Below are positions 1 through 24,678 of a stretch of DNA of 64,000 nt, piece by piece. The position numbers and the translations under genes were made by a program. This DNA is from Paragorgia papillata (Eukaryota > Cnidaria > Anthozoa > Scleralcyonacea > Coralliidae), in assembly GCA_035771165.1 (NCBI GenBank), contig JAWNZC010000220.1, positions 1,110,001 through 1,174,000 on the forward strand. Reading direction: 5' to 3'. Every line of letters starts with the position of its first letter. Position 1 is the stretch's first letter. The notes under the pieces were generated by a model. That model did not search any database. It had not been told where the DNA came from and worked only from the letters and a program-made list of their open reading frames with translations.

Positions 1-132
1 CTTACATCTTAGCTGTGATCCGTGGTCTGAACTGTGTCGTATGGTGGCTGCTTAATGAAGCCCCTTTGATATACCTCGACACGGCCACGTTGATCTGCAT
101 CCTTCAGTGATTCAGCCACTGTCTGCAAGTAA
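1..132 (-). repeat. Dispersed repeat, also present at 19556-19684
   Basis: This stretch and 19556-19684 are inverted copies of one sequence (for example GTGATCCGTGGTCTGAAC here and its reverse complement there). At the second site it sits inside a satellite array, so it is probably a mobile element. No ORF is seen. It lies in the ALDH1L intron left of the first visible exon. Confidence 0.6.
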
Positions 133-201
133 GCTAGATGATTAGCTTACATTGAGATTATTTTTATTGAATGTATTAACCTTTGCGCGTCTGATTTTCA
201 G

Positions 202-13995
<13,794 letters not shown>

Positions 13996-14394
13996 AATAT
14001 TAGAATATAATAGCATGCGATATATGTAACTATAGCATGGAATGCAACCAATATTACACAATATAGAATTGTTTTAACCTATAAGGAATGCAGGAGATAG
14101 TAACTGACCGAATATGACTCTAGTAATCGTTTCAATATTTGTGTTTACCGTACGTAAGGTAATTTTTATACAAGTTCGTAATGAGGAACAAGCAATAACT
14201 AGATTTAAAAAGGAATAATTTTAAATTATGTAAAGTAAGCTGCCTAAAATATGTGCTTTACATACAGTGGAACTAAGGTGTGAGTAATTTATATACTTTA
14301 TTATTTTTCATAATTATTATATATTAAAAGCTATACATTGTCAACTGCATAGCGTCTTAGTAGTCACGTGCGGTGGTTTGAGCTATTTGATTGG
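13996..14394. other. ALDH1L 3' flank
   Basis: AT-rich sequence after the ALDH1L stop. A possible ATTAAA polyadenylation signal lies near 14323, but nothing seen proves the cleavage site. Confidence 0.35.
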
Positions 14395-14398
14395 TTAA

Positions 14399-15191
14399 AG
14401 GGGATTGGCAGTAAAAATTAAGTTTGGCTAATTTGAAAGAACACGTGAAATCGTAATAGAAGATCTTTTACAACTTTTTCGTATCTTTCTTCGTTTGCAA
14501 GATATTTTAATTTGCTTAATATGTAAATGAGATGAGCCATGACGTCCGGAGTGGGGTACAGTATTTTCATACAGAGCAAAATCACTTATTACATATCTAT
14601 GATTGCTCAATCGAATTGCTCTATGGAAGCACGGGTGGCGTGTGCTGTTAGGGCGCTGCCTCTCACCGCTGTAGTTAAGCCCAGTTGGACGGGGTTAGTA
14701 CTTGGATGGGTGACCGTCTGGGAATAACCCCGTTCTCGAACTTGAATTTCATGTGAGTAGAGTGTAGTTGGTCTCTCCTGTGCTTCGAGGGTTTTTCGCA
14801 GGGTTCTGCGGTTTTCCTCCCTCCATAAAATCAACACTTAGGTCTTAGCTTATGTCGTGCACTTTAATCATGAGCCTCTGGCTCGGATGATTGGGCGACC
14901 ACATCCTGTGTTTAACGACGTTAAATAAATCATTACAAACATAAAATGTTCAGCGTCACAAGGAGTTTTTATGCGCACAGTTTCAAATTATTTCGTTGAA
15001 CACACTTAGAGATATAACTGGTTTTGCTACATGTGAAAATATTTTACCCTACTCCTGACGTCAGAGACCATTCTCATTTACATATCAAACAAATTGAAAT
15101 ACCTTGAAAACGAAGAAAGATACGAAAAAGTTGTAAAAGATCTTCTGTTACAAATTGATGAGTTCTTTCAAATTAGACAAACTTAATTTTT
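14399..15191. mobile_element. TTAA foldback MITE, copy C, split by a SINE
   Basis: Starts after TTAA (14395-14398) with AGGGGATTGGC. Left and right halves match copies A and D, but the centre is interrupted from about 14610 to 14940 by a 5S-derived SINE. The outermost right end is lost. Confidence 0.78.
14615..14940 (+). mobile_element. 5S rRNA-derived SINE
   Basis: GTTAAGCCCAGTTGGAC, GGTTAGTACTTGGATGGG and TGACCGTCTGGGAAT match the 3' half of 5S rRNA, including its internal control region, so this is a SINE3-type head. The tail includes GCGGTTTTCCTCCCTCC and a region ending TTAAATAAATCATT. A second, more decayed copy is at 22450-22660. Confidence 0.8.
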
Positions 15192-15468
15192 TTAAATCAC
15201 ATTTTTACTCAGTTTGAAAAATGGTTGATATATCGACGAAGGAAATGACACAAAGGTATCACCACCAGAAGTCTGAAATCGCTCAGAGTAGATAACAAAA
15301 GAGAAGTAGTCCAAAAAGTAAGTTTATTTTATTTATTTATTTAATAAAAATGTATTTATTTATTTAATAAGTTAAAATACGGCAGTATTTCAAAGTTCTT
15401 TGAATGTTTGGTGACAAATTGTAATATAAACGAGAATCTGTGGGAACATTACGTTTTGGTATTATCCA

Positions 15469-15690
15469 ATATCGTTCCCAAAGCCCACGTTCCCCTTACC
15501 CAGCGGGCGGGAAACGAGAGGCTCTGGGATAATCCGTTCACGCCATCACAGGACTCTTGTTATCCGGAAGAAGAGTTATATAGAGTTCACTGTGTTCATC
15601 AGCCAATGAAATATCGATGTGAAACGGATTATCCCAGAATCTCTCGTTTCCTGGGTGGGGAACGTGGGCTCTGGGAACGAGATGAGTGTT
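15469..15690. mobile_element. Foldback MITE of the GAACGTGGGCTCTGGGAACGA family
   Basis: Left end TCGTTCCCAAAGCCCACGTTC and right end GAACGTGGGCTCTGGGAACG are inverted, with inner arms CGAGAGGCTCTGGGATAATCC. A full relative lies at 62485-62850 and a fragment near 37380. The ORF across it is not a gene. Confidence 0.75.
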
Positions 15691-15764
15691 ACCAAATTCT
15701 CAGCAGCAAATAATAAACCACTGGTGATTAATTTGAATATTATTTTATGTGCATCTTAATAAGC

Positions 15765-16200
15765 CTTTAACAGACGTTTTGGTGGTCGTTCGTCTGCCCA
15801 ATTACTCAGAAAAGATTTTTGAGCCCCAAAAAGCGTTCCAACTCGCAATCTAATGACCGGTTAAGTTTTCTAAGTAATTGAGTAACGAACGTCCACCAAA
15901 CGTCCTGTTATATTACACCAAGCTCGCAAACGTACCACATGCACTACATGTATACGTACAACTTATCATCTTATCTTAAGCCTCTCTCGCTTCGTTTGTG
16001 TGTCTTCAAAAGAATCCCTGCTTCATAACGAGGCCAGAAAGGCTCGTTTAGATGCACATAAAAGAATATTTAAAGTGAAGTCCTTTATGAAAGTGGTCTA
16101 TAGTTTAATGTGATATGATAAGTTGTACGTATATGTGGTCAGTATACGTTTGCGAGCTTGGTGTAATGTAACAGATCGACGTTCGGTGAATGTTCGTCAA
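15765..16200. mobile_element. Nested foldback elements
   Basis: An outer pair (ACAGACGTTTTGGTGG with CCACCAAACGTCCTGT) is followed by an inner pair (ACACCAAGCTCGCAAACGTA with its complement near 16145-16167). A 75-base stretch from about 16021 (ATAACGAGGCCAGAAAGGCT) recurs directly near 16398. Confidence 0.6.
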
Positions 16201-16204
16201 GCTC

Positions 16205-16285
16205 AACTTACTCAGTCAGACAGGGTTCGAACCTGCAACCTTCTAATGAACGGTTAGATGCTCTAACCATTGAGCCACTGAGGAT
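16205..16285 (-). other. tRNA-Asn(GTT)-like SINE head
   Basis: On the minus strand: box A TGGCTCAATGG, an anticodon stem-loop TCTAA-CCGTTCA-TTAGA giving GTT, and box B GGTTCGAACCC. The acceptor ends do not pair, so this is a SINE or pseudo-tRNA, not a functional gene. Confidence 0.55.
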
Positions 16286-16499
16286 ATGGTTTCGAAATCC
16301 TTTCTAAGACTATAAGGGAGCTTCATAATTTATGTGGTAGGGGGGCTATGGGAATTTTGCATTTTGAAAGAATGTTTTTTGGGCAGACCTTCAAAATAAT
16401 CTTTGCTTCATAACGAGGCCAGAAAGGCTCATTTAGATGCACATAAAAGAATATTTAAAGTGAAGTCCTTTATGAAAATAGTTTATAATTAACGTATAG

Positions 16500-17170
16500 T
16501 GTTACCACAAATTCTCGCTTCTGTACTGAATATTTCGCAATTCTCGTAGAAATCCTTAATATTTATGCTGTGGACTGTCAACTCGTACAGCCTTACTCAC
16601 AGGTTAGTGTCAAGTTGGTCTTGTGCGATTAACTTTCACTGCAATAATTACTGGTGTTTTATTGCTTTAGGTATAGAATATACCTTTTTTGGAGTAAGGT
16701 TTTTCAAACAATAGGGTATATTATATGTCTAGACTTATCTCCTATAATGGCAATGAACTTAAATATTCTTTTATCTACCTCAAGGCGAGTGGGCGGTGGG
16801 TCTACAAACTAATATCTGCTGGCTGAACCCTTAAGTAGATTTAAATATAAAGAAAAGTATGGTGTATAGAATAAAGTGTAAACTGATGAAGTAAAGTACA
16901 GAACAAAGTAAAGTAAAATGGCTTTATTTATGGAGGGTAAAGCTCAGCATACACTGAAACAAGTTTTCGAAACACATTTTCGAGAAAGTTTCCGAAACGT
17001 CTTTCAAAAAATAGAACAGTGTTCTAAATCAGGAAAACTTTGTGTCTGGAACTCGTTCGTATAATTAACTGGGGAAACTATGCTGTTGATTTTGACAAGG
17101 ACGATTGCTTTATCTTAAGTCACCCAAAGGAAAACGGTTTAGACAAAATCTATTAATTAAAAGCTGCAAA
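16500..17170. other. Intergenic sequence with no feature seen
   Basis: No gene, RNA or clear repeat recognised. Confidence 0.5.
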
Positions 17171-17174
17171 TTAA

Positions 17175-17628
17175 AGGACATTGGCAACAAAAATTAAGTT
17201 TGTCTAATTTGAAAGAACTCATAAAATTGTAATAGAAGATCCTTTACAATTTGTTCGTATCTTTCTTCGTTTTCAAGATATTTCAATTTGTTTAATATGT
17301 AAATGAATCGTCTCTGACGTCATGAGCAGGGTACAGTATTTTCACACGTAGAAAAATCAGTTATATCTCTAAATTTGTTCAACGAAATCACTTGAAACTG
17401 TGCACATAAAACAACGCCTTGTCACACTGAACATTTCATAACTGATGTTGCTTTGTGTAAAAATACTGTACCCTGCTCATGACGTCAGAGTCCATTTCAT
17501 TTACATATTAAACAAATTGAAATATCTTGAAAACGAAGAAAGATATAAAAAAGTTGTAAAAGATCTTCCATTACAATTTTACGAGTTCTTTCAAATTAAA
17601 CAAACTTAATTTTTATTGCCAATACCCT
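17175..17628. mobile_element. TTAA foldback MITE, copy D
   Basis: Complete copy flanked by TTAA at 17171-17174 and 17629-17632, with the same arms as copy A. Confidence 0.82.
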
Positions 17629-17907
17629 TTAAAGTACTTTTTCAAAACGTTAGGAAGATATCATGTTTACCAATGAAATTCTAAGTTTGGAAAGCGGAAC
17701 CACAGACACTTGAACTGGCTTTAACCACTCTTATGTATTTGAATGGGGGGAAAATATTCACAAAGAAATATATATTTTAAAAAACATGTTTGCTAATGTT
17801 CCGTTGCTTCTCACAACATCATCAGAGTGCTTTAAATTGTGGCCATGCAACAGAACATTTTCTCTTCCTGGGCGGGGTCTTCCGTTCCTAAATTTGTCAT
17901 TAGCCCT

Positions 17908-18264
17908 TTAAGCCCCGCACAGACGACCAAGTTTTCCTTGACAAGTTCCTTGGTAACTTTCCTTGCTCGTGTGTACGATGAACACGTTTTTTCCCAACAA
18001 TTTTCCTTGACAAGTTGTAATTGCTCGTGTGTGCGGTTGGACAAGTTTTCCTTGACGGTAATGATCGCGTAATAAGCTTCGGAGATGATCTTGTCAAGTT
18101 TTCCTTGACGACTATACACACGAACAAATTTCCTTGTTCAAAAGCTGGCATGACCAGCTTTTGAACAAGGCTCCTTGTCAAGGAAAAACTTGTCAATTTG
18201 TGTCGTGCACACGAACAAATAAAATTTGTCAAGGAAAAACTTGGTCGTCTGTGCCGGGCTTTAC
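17908..18264. mobile_element. Foldback MITE, CAGACGACCAAGTTTTCCTTG family, copy 1
   Basis: The ends AAGCCCCGCACAGACGACC are inverted, and the whole interior folds back around an AAAGCTGGCATGACCAGCTTT core. A near-identical copy lies at 47217-47567. Confidence 0.85.
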
Positions 18265-18295
18265 TGGCCACAGTTGCCTTTTGCATGGCAACTTA

Positions 18296-18345
18296 TTAAT
18301 TTTACCCTGGCTAACGCCAGACGATTTAGTCATCAAGGGGGAGAG
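18296..18345 (+). repeat. Two-hairpin dispersed motif (CTGGCTAACGCCAGACGATT)
   Basis: CTGGC-TAAC-GCCAG, then a CGA-rich second hairpin ending in CAAGGGG. The same motif recurs near 21114, 22805, 22922, 47025 (reverse) and 61550. Confidence 0.6.
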
Positions 18346-18399
18346 CTCCCGGAAACCTAGCTAATATAAGGGGTTTAAAAACTATATCTCCTTTAACCA

Positions 18400-19090
18400 C
18401 TCGTCAAGGGGAGACGGAAACGTGGTCATACCAATAAAGGGTACGTTAATCCAGGAACTTACCGTGTATGTGAAAGACCGGTCGCCCACACGCGTCTTCT
18501 GACGTTCTGTCAAGCGTCGCTTGTATTGTGGAACTTTCAGAATATTGTTTTCCTATTTTATTCGGTAAAGGTGAGGTTTTCCTTCAACTTTCAACGCATC
18601 TTTGTTGCGTTGCAAGTTGAAAAGCGTTGTTGCACGTATTACCATCGTCGTTGCGCGACCATGTTTGAGGACAAACGAAATTGAAAAGGATTCAAAAGAA
18701 AAATTGAAAATAAATTGACGCCAAAGGGTGAAAATTACGTATTCTATATACTTATTAAAAGGGTCTATACTTCTAGTAATTGTTGGATTGTTTTTTTAGG
18801 CAATGTTTGCCCACATTATGTAAACTTGGCTATCTTGCTATACGGATCAAGATAATTGAAAAGGGTCTTTATAACAAAAGCAATTGAAAGACATTTAAGG
18901 TGATCGACGGCGTAAGACGGAAGTTAAAAGTTTCCGCTTCGACATCATAATCTTTGATGAAGTTTTGCCACAATCATCAAAACAAAACAACTTGTGTCTA
19001 TGGAAAGAAGCAAAGAATTTTTCTCAGGTAATTAGACAATTTTATTTAACAATTATGATGTAGTGTGTTTTCGGTTGTGATGTTTGTTGT
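18400..19090. other. Intergenic sequence with no feature seen
   Basis: Nothing recognisable as a gene or repeat. Confidence 0.5.
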
Positions 19091-19104
19091 ATTGGCAGAC
19101 TTTA

Positions 19105-19755
19105 CTGAACGTTTTTAGTTTCTCAGATGAGCATGTTTACTGCCTATAGCTTATACACTAACCTGACCCACTATTGTGTTTACTGCCTAGCTTATATATA
19201 CTAACCTGACCCACTATTGTGTTTACTGCCTAGCTTATACACTAATTCCTAGCTATAACCCACTAGCGTGTTTACTTAACCTGACTCCCTAGCGTGTTTA
19301 TAACTGCCTAGCTTATATACACTAACCTGACCCCCTAGCGTGCTTACTGCCTATAGCTTATACACTAACCTGACTCACTATGCTAGCGTGTTTACTGCCT
19401 AGCTTATATACACTAATTTAACCTGACCCACTAGTGTGTTTACCGCCTAGCTTATACGCTAACCTGACCCACTATTGTGTTTACTGCCTAGCTTATACTC
19501 TAACCTGACCCACTAGCGTGTTTAAAGGATAAAGGACTGGGTGGCTATAATCCTCCTTACTTGCAGCCAGCGGCTGAATTGCGAAGGACGCATATCAACG
19601 TGGCCGTGTCTACTGTCGAGGCATATCAAAGGCACTCCAAGCAGCCGCCAACGACACAGTTCAGACCACGGATCACAGCAACCTGAGACCCACTAGCGTG
19701 TTTAGTTACTGTCCAGCTTATACACTAACCTGAGCCACTAGTGTGTTTACCAGCT
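19105..19755 (+). repeat. 41-bp satellite interrupted by an insertion
   Basis: The unit is about TGTTTACTGCCTAGCTTATA followed by CACTAACCTGACCCACTAGCG. The array is broken from about 19516 to 19685 by the repeat shared with positions 1-132 and then resumes in register. Confidence 0.85.
19516..19685 (+). mobile_element. Insertion in the satellite, shared with 1-132
   Basis: About 130 bases here are the reverse complement of window positions 1-132. Satellite units lie on both sides, so the insertion point can be read directly. Confidence 0.65.
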
Positions 19756-20835
19756 TATACGTTTGACACGACCAGCGATATATCAATAGGTCTCCTACCT
19801 TTTAGGCTTGTTTTTTGTCATGGTAACAATCCTCTAAAAGTACCGAACAACAATAATATATATTTGCGAAAATGTTGTAGGTCTTACTCAAGAATTTCAT
19901 GAACATGATATATTGCAAAAAAATTCTCAGACTATTAATATATGCTTACGTATTTTGCATTGAAAGGGCGAAAGAAAGGTTATATGTATATATATATTTC
20001 GACCTTAATGGTGGCACGCCAAGATTTATGAGAACGTAATGCAAAAAGATTCTGAAATTTTGTAATTGATACACATTTAATTAATTACGATGGACTTCTT
20101 AAGTTGCAATTATATATATATATATATATACGAATGCATTGATTGGAAAATGTTTCTAATTTCATCCACTCCAAAGGCTTTAAATATTGTCTAAAGTACT
20201 CTAACATAACAAAAATACCGTAGATCATTGCACAGATAATACTCGTATCAATTCGCACGAAAATAGCATACCTTAAACGAACACTTCGAATATCGTACTC
20301 AAGTCCCAATTTTTTTATGGCTGGACTTGGTTTTAGCCTAAAATTTTAGCCTAAAAACGTTCCTATATATTTGGTATATCTATACCAAGAAATAGGCTAT
20401 TTTGGTTCTTAAATAAGTTCTTATAAGTTTAGAGCAAAAAAATGCTTGTATGTTGTGATGGTTAAAAAGCTACTTCAAGATAGGTGTGGTTCCTTGCTTC
20501 TGCGCTATAAACGTATATGCTATGCCTAGTATGAATACACAGCCATTTTTATTCGTTCTTGGCTTTCTATTGTCGTATCAGGCAGTCTCACAAATATATT
20601 AAATAAAATTTATTACATTACCAAAATTTAATATATCAATAGAGTTCACTGTATCAAGCTATTCCGAGTTGCACTATTTTGGTCATGTCGAGCCAGTTGG
20701 TTGCCTAGTTACAATGACGAGTGAATCTATACTACTAAAACTATATGTATGTATATATAAACAAACGAGCACGTGTGATTTTGTTCACGGAATGTCGGAA
20801 AGTGCTCAATACCATAAAGGTAGAGCGAACATAGT

Positions 20836-20958
20836 ATAGTTTAAGTGGGTTTACCTCAAAATGTCAGTTTCACGCGATCGCCTGAAGATCGCCCCGCGTG
20901 AAACTGCATGACAGTTGCGACACTCAACATTTTGAGGTAAGCCCACTTAAACTATACT
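20836..20958 (+). ncRNA. Hammerhead ribozyme-like motif, type I, complete fold
   Basis: Core CTGAAGA at 20882-20888 and GAAA at 20900-20903. Helix II is CGC/GCG around CCC. Helix III is ACUG/CAGU around CAUGA (20903-20915). The cleavage triplet GUU ends at 20916. Helix I pairs UCGC (20878-20881) with GCGA (20917-20920), then continues distally (CCUCAAAAUG with CAUUUUGAGG). All catalytic-core positions are standard. Such ribozymes are known in Penelope-like elements and retrozymes. No protein gene is attached here. Confidence 0.72.
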
Positions 20959-21113
20959 ATATATATATATATGCAACTGATGCAATTATATATCCAACTT
21001 ATGAAATAAAATTATAAAACACTCAGACACATTTTGGTTGTCAGATTAAAATTATTTAAACCCTTTCACTCGCATTGTTGATGTGGGACAACGTTATCTT
21101 TTTACTTTGTCTA

Positions 21114-21150
21114 ACCCCAGACGATTTTACTCGTCAAGGGAAGACGTCTC
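21114..21150 (+). repeat. Two-hairpin dispersed motif, copy
   Basis: Variant (TCTAACCCCAGACGATTTTA, then CTCGTCAAGGG) of the motif at 18296. The second hairpin GACGATTTTACTCGTC is perfect here. Confidence 0.55.
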
Positions 21151-21255
21151 TGAAAGCCATGTATGCAAGGTTAACCGTTGCAATTTAATAACAACTTGTT
21201 TCGTCTTTTTAGGCTAAGCATGCAGCTAGGTTTTTATATATACAGTAAAGCGGTG

Positions 21256-21390
21256 AAAAGGTGGTAAACTGCTGAGAATAGTTTTGATAACGAAATACTG
21301 ACGGGTTTTTTGAGCCCGCTGATACATCCGCTCGACACGTCAGTATTTCGTTATCAAAACTATTCTCAGCAGTTTACCACCTTTTCACTT
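21256..21390. repeat. Perfect palindrome with degenerate hammerhead core
   Basis: Arms of about 45 bases (AAGGTGGTAAACTGCTGAGA and onwards to ATACTGACG) are exactly inverted. The loop carries CTGATAC..GACACGTC, a decayed hammerhead core with the usual CGTC cleavage context. Confidence 0.7.
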
Positions 21391-21844
21391 TGCTCTATCT
21401 AAAACACTGCCTATGCAGGACTCTACTTTTTTTACTTTGAGCCTGAAGGCTTTTGATCTGCTTAGTCTATTATCTTTGGTCGTTGTTAGCAGCAACATGC
21501 ATAATACGACCTTTCTGGGTTTGTGGTCAACCATTATTTGTCTAACTTTTGAGTATGGTAACATAGAGCCATGGGCTTGGCGGACGCATGACTTAGTTGG
21601 GACTTGTTCTCAATGATTCGAAACTTGACTGTTTAGGAACTACTTGAGACTTTGATCGACTCTGATAAGTAGTATATTGAAAACTCATGCCGAATATTGA
21701 TGAAAATATGTAATACTTTTGAACAAGAGTGTTTTTGAGAGGATAAGTTTAAAATGTATTGGTCTCGAAAATTGTTAAAAAATTGAGTTGCTTACGCCAA
21801 TTTTTTGGGGATTGAATACGTGTTTGTTTGCTTTTTTTCTTTCC

Positions 21845-21925
21845 ATTTAACTTCCATGCAAGGCGCATGCATACATGCATGCATACATGCATGCATACAG
21901 GCATGCATACATGCATGCATCATTT
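21845..21925 (+). repeat. ATGC-type microsatellite
   Basis: Short array of GCATGCATACAT units. Confidence 0.85.
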
Positions 21926-21937
21926 TCTACGGATATA

Positions 21938-22373
21938 GTTAGGCCTGCGCTAAATGTCGCACAATATAGACTAGACGAATTTAATTCAAACGAATTTAAT
22001 TCGATTAACTTCGTCTGTAATGCGACATAAATGCGACGTCGAGTTAAACGTCGAATTTCAGTCAAATGTAATTGTTTTTACTTGGACTCGTGGATCCTGA
22101 AAACGACTTCTTGAAAACGTGGCGCCGAATTGTCACAGACAGAAGAGAAGCATTTAATTCGACGCGATGATACTGAATTCGTCGTGTAACTCGAATACGC
22201 ATTTTCGTCGCACAATCCGTCTGACTCAGACGAATTTAATTGCCGCGAGAGGAATTTAACTCGTGTGTCGAATTTAATCGAGTTATACGTCGCAGTTTCG
22301 TCGAATAAAATTCAAACAATTAAATTCGTCTGAATTAAATTCGTCTATTGTGCGATGTTTAGCACAGGCCTGA
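21938..22373. mobile_element. Foldback MITE with AGGCCTG ends
   Basis: The ends AGGCCTGTGCTAAACATCGC (right, reversed) and AGGCCTGCGCTAAATGTCGC (left) are inverted. The arms repeat GACGAATTTAATTC motifs. No ORF. Confidence 0.82.
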
Positions 22374-22449
22374 GTGAATAATCGTACGTGTTTAGTCTTA
22401 AAAATTAAATTGTACACACCCTAGAAGATGCACTTTAATCCATGCAGTG

Positions 22450-22660
22450 AAATATTACATTGGCACAAGCTGTTAGCGTACGTGCTACTTTTCACCACTG
22501 AAGTTAAGTCCGGTACTAGAATGGGGTCAGAACTCGGATGGGTGACTGCAATAGCTTTAATGTGTATAAAGTTGGCTCTCTCCTGTGCCCGTTGAGGGTT
22601 TTGCACTGAAGGAAGGAAGGAAGGGTTCTCCGATTTTCCTTCCTCCAAAAATCATCACCA
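22450..22660 (+). mobile_element. Diverged 5S rRNA-derived SINE
   Basis: GAAGTTAAGTCCGGTACTAG and ACTCGGATGGGTGACTGCAA recall the 5S half seen in the SINE at 14615. The tail again has a CCGATTTTCCTTCCTCC motif. Confidence 0.6.
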
Positions 22661-22779
22661 TAGTTTCCCCAAATAATTCTACAAACTATAGTTTTACCAA
22701 AGGGTGAGGAACATTGGGTTATTAGAATCTAAATACTGTCATACTTAATTTCTTTACTTTTAATACGCCAATTATCCCT

Positions 22780-23000
22780 TTGAAGCCTGAAGACGAGTCT
22801 TTAGTATTTTATTCTGGCTAACGCCAGATGATTTTATTCAGCACAGGGAGAGGTCCAGGCCTCAATTGAAAGGGTAAAAACCTATCTATTTAACCCTTTG
22901 AAGCCTGAAAAAGAGTCTTTAGTATTTTATCTGGCTAACGCCAGACGGTTTTATTTTGATTCAGCACAGGGAGCTAGCTAGAGGTCCAGGTCTCAAAGGG
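22780..23000 (+). repeat. Tandem pair of the two-hairpin repeat
   Basis: Two direct copies of TTTGAAGCCTGAA.. AGTCTTTAGTATTTTAT..CTGGCTAACGCCAGA. A related copy lies at 61510-61600. Confidence 0.65.
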
Positions 23001-24678
23001 TTATGATTGGTTCTTTGGCAATCCTTCGCAAGATCAAATAATCCAATCAAATAAACCGTTATATGAATCACGTGCGTTTGGGACCAAACAGAATCTACTT
23101 CTCAGATCTGAGAAGCTCAGCGGAGATTCAACAAGCAATCGCGTATGAGTTTTCACAAATTGGATTACGATATGTTTATTCAGGCTATATAGACTGTTGA
23201 AAACTCGTTTTCCCTTTGCAGTGGTATCACTATGTATGACGTCATATATTTTGGGGTCTAATACAGAAAGACTTGACCTTCTTGAAAGACTTTTATACCA
23301 TGTCATTTTTTATTGTAAGATACGGAACTTATATATATATATATGCCCCCCACGCAGGCTCTATATAATTTCTCTGCCCTATACCTTCTTGCTTTTGTTC
23401 TGCCCTAATACTTCTGTAAAAGTATAGGGAAAAACCCAGATATCACTGGGTTATAGAGTTGTGGGTTAGACGGTTAGAACTTCAGTTCATCAAATGCTCT
23501 TTGTCTATTTGTTTTTTGAATCCCAAATATATCATATACTAGCTGTTCCGCAATGATCATAAACTCTACTTAGCCTAATATATCCGCAACATATACGCCC
23601 TGCAATTAATCGTCGGAAACCGAAATTCAGAAAGTCATAAGGTTAGCTTTAGTATTTAGTATTCTTTCTGTAGTGTATATATAGTCTATAGAACAGTGTG
23701 TTAAGATAGCTTAACGTTTTAATTTGAGACACATGTTCATAAAATGTAGCCAGAATTCATATAATCAAACGAGAAAACAAACTTAATTTATTCTATTGTT
23801 CTAAAATAATAGCTAATGTGAAGGCAATTGCTGTTATTAGGCCAATTTTGTATCTAAGACTCTTTATTGCTTTTTATACCCTTGAAATTTAAAAAGCTCA
23901 GTCACAGCTCGTTGTGTTTGAAGTTTCAACGTATTAATAGTATTTCGTGGTGGTTATACGATAGATATATATCTACAAGGTAACTCGCTTAACCTGAACG
24001 GTCTGTGAGTACACATTAATTTCTTGCTGTATACTTAAGTTAGTTGAAATTGCGTGTGGGGCGCGGAATTAGATAGCATAGTTACGACTATTATTATAGA
24101 CTAATTATTATTACTTCCGCGACAGCAGATTTACTTCGCTGTATTCGTTAATTCATTTTTTCTCTTATAAAGAGTCCCTCAACTGGCTTAACGTTATACA
24201 ATTTCTTTTTCAGTTTAACTTATAAATCTAAACCATTGGTCTCGCTGAATTTTTTGTAGAGCTTCTACGTTTACACGCAATTTATAGACAGTATACGTCG
24301 TATTTTCGTTTTTAAGTCTTCAATTGAACATGAAAGACATTAAATGGAAGGTAGAATACGGTACTTGTCTCTCACAGACCAATATCGTCCATGAAAATTT
24401 GAAATTCTAATTCAATAACATCTTTTTCTCGTTGCGTAGTTTCAACCAAGAACGTTCCCACGCTGACAAGAAAAAAGGACCGAGGACCTTTTTTGAAGAA
24501 AGCCCGAACAATACGTTAGTTGTTATTATCAAACCTGTGTTGTTATTCGCTTTGGCCAAGAATTGGCAGCCTGTTTACATTCGCAAAGGTGTCTTTGGTG
24601 TGAGATAAAGAGCAAAGAAGCGAACTTGTTGTGAGCACCGGACTTGAGTACCGCAGCTTGGTATATAATTATATCAAA
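23000..24678. other. Upstream region of the first FN2 receptor gene, no feature seen
   Basis: No exon or RNA gene recognised. The promoter must lie in the right part, but no core element can be assigned with confidence. Confidence 0.4.

Noticed and set aside
15408..15713. 101-codon ORF as a gene
   Set aside because: It covers a foldback MITE, including both inverted ends.
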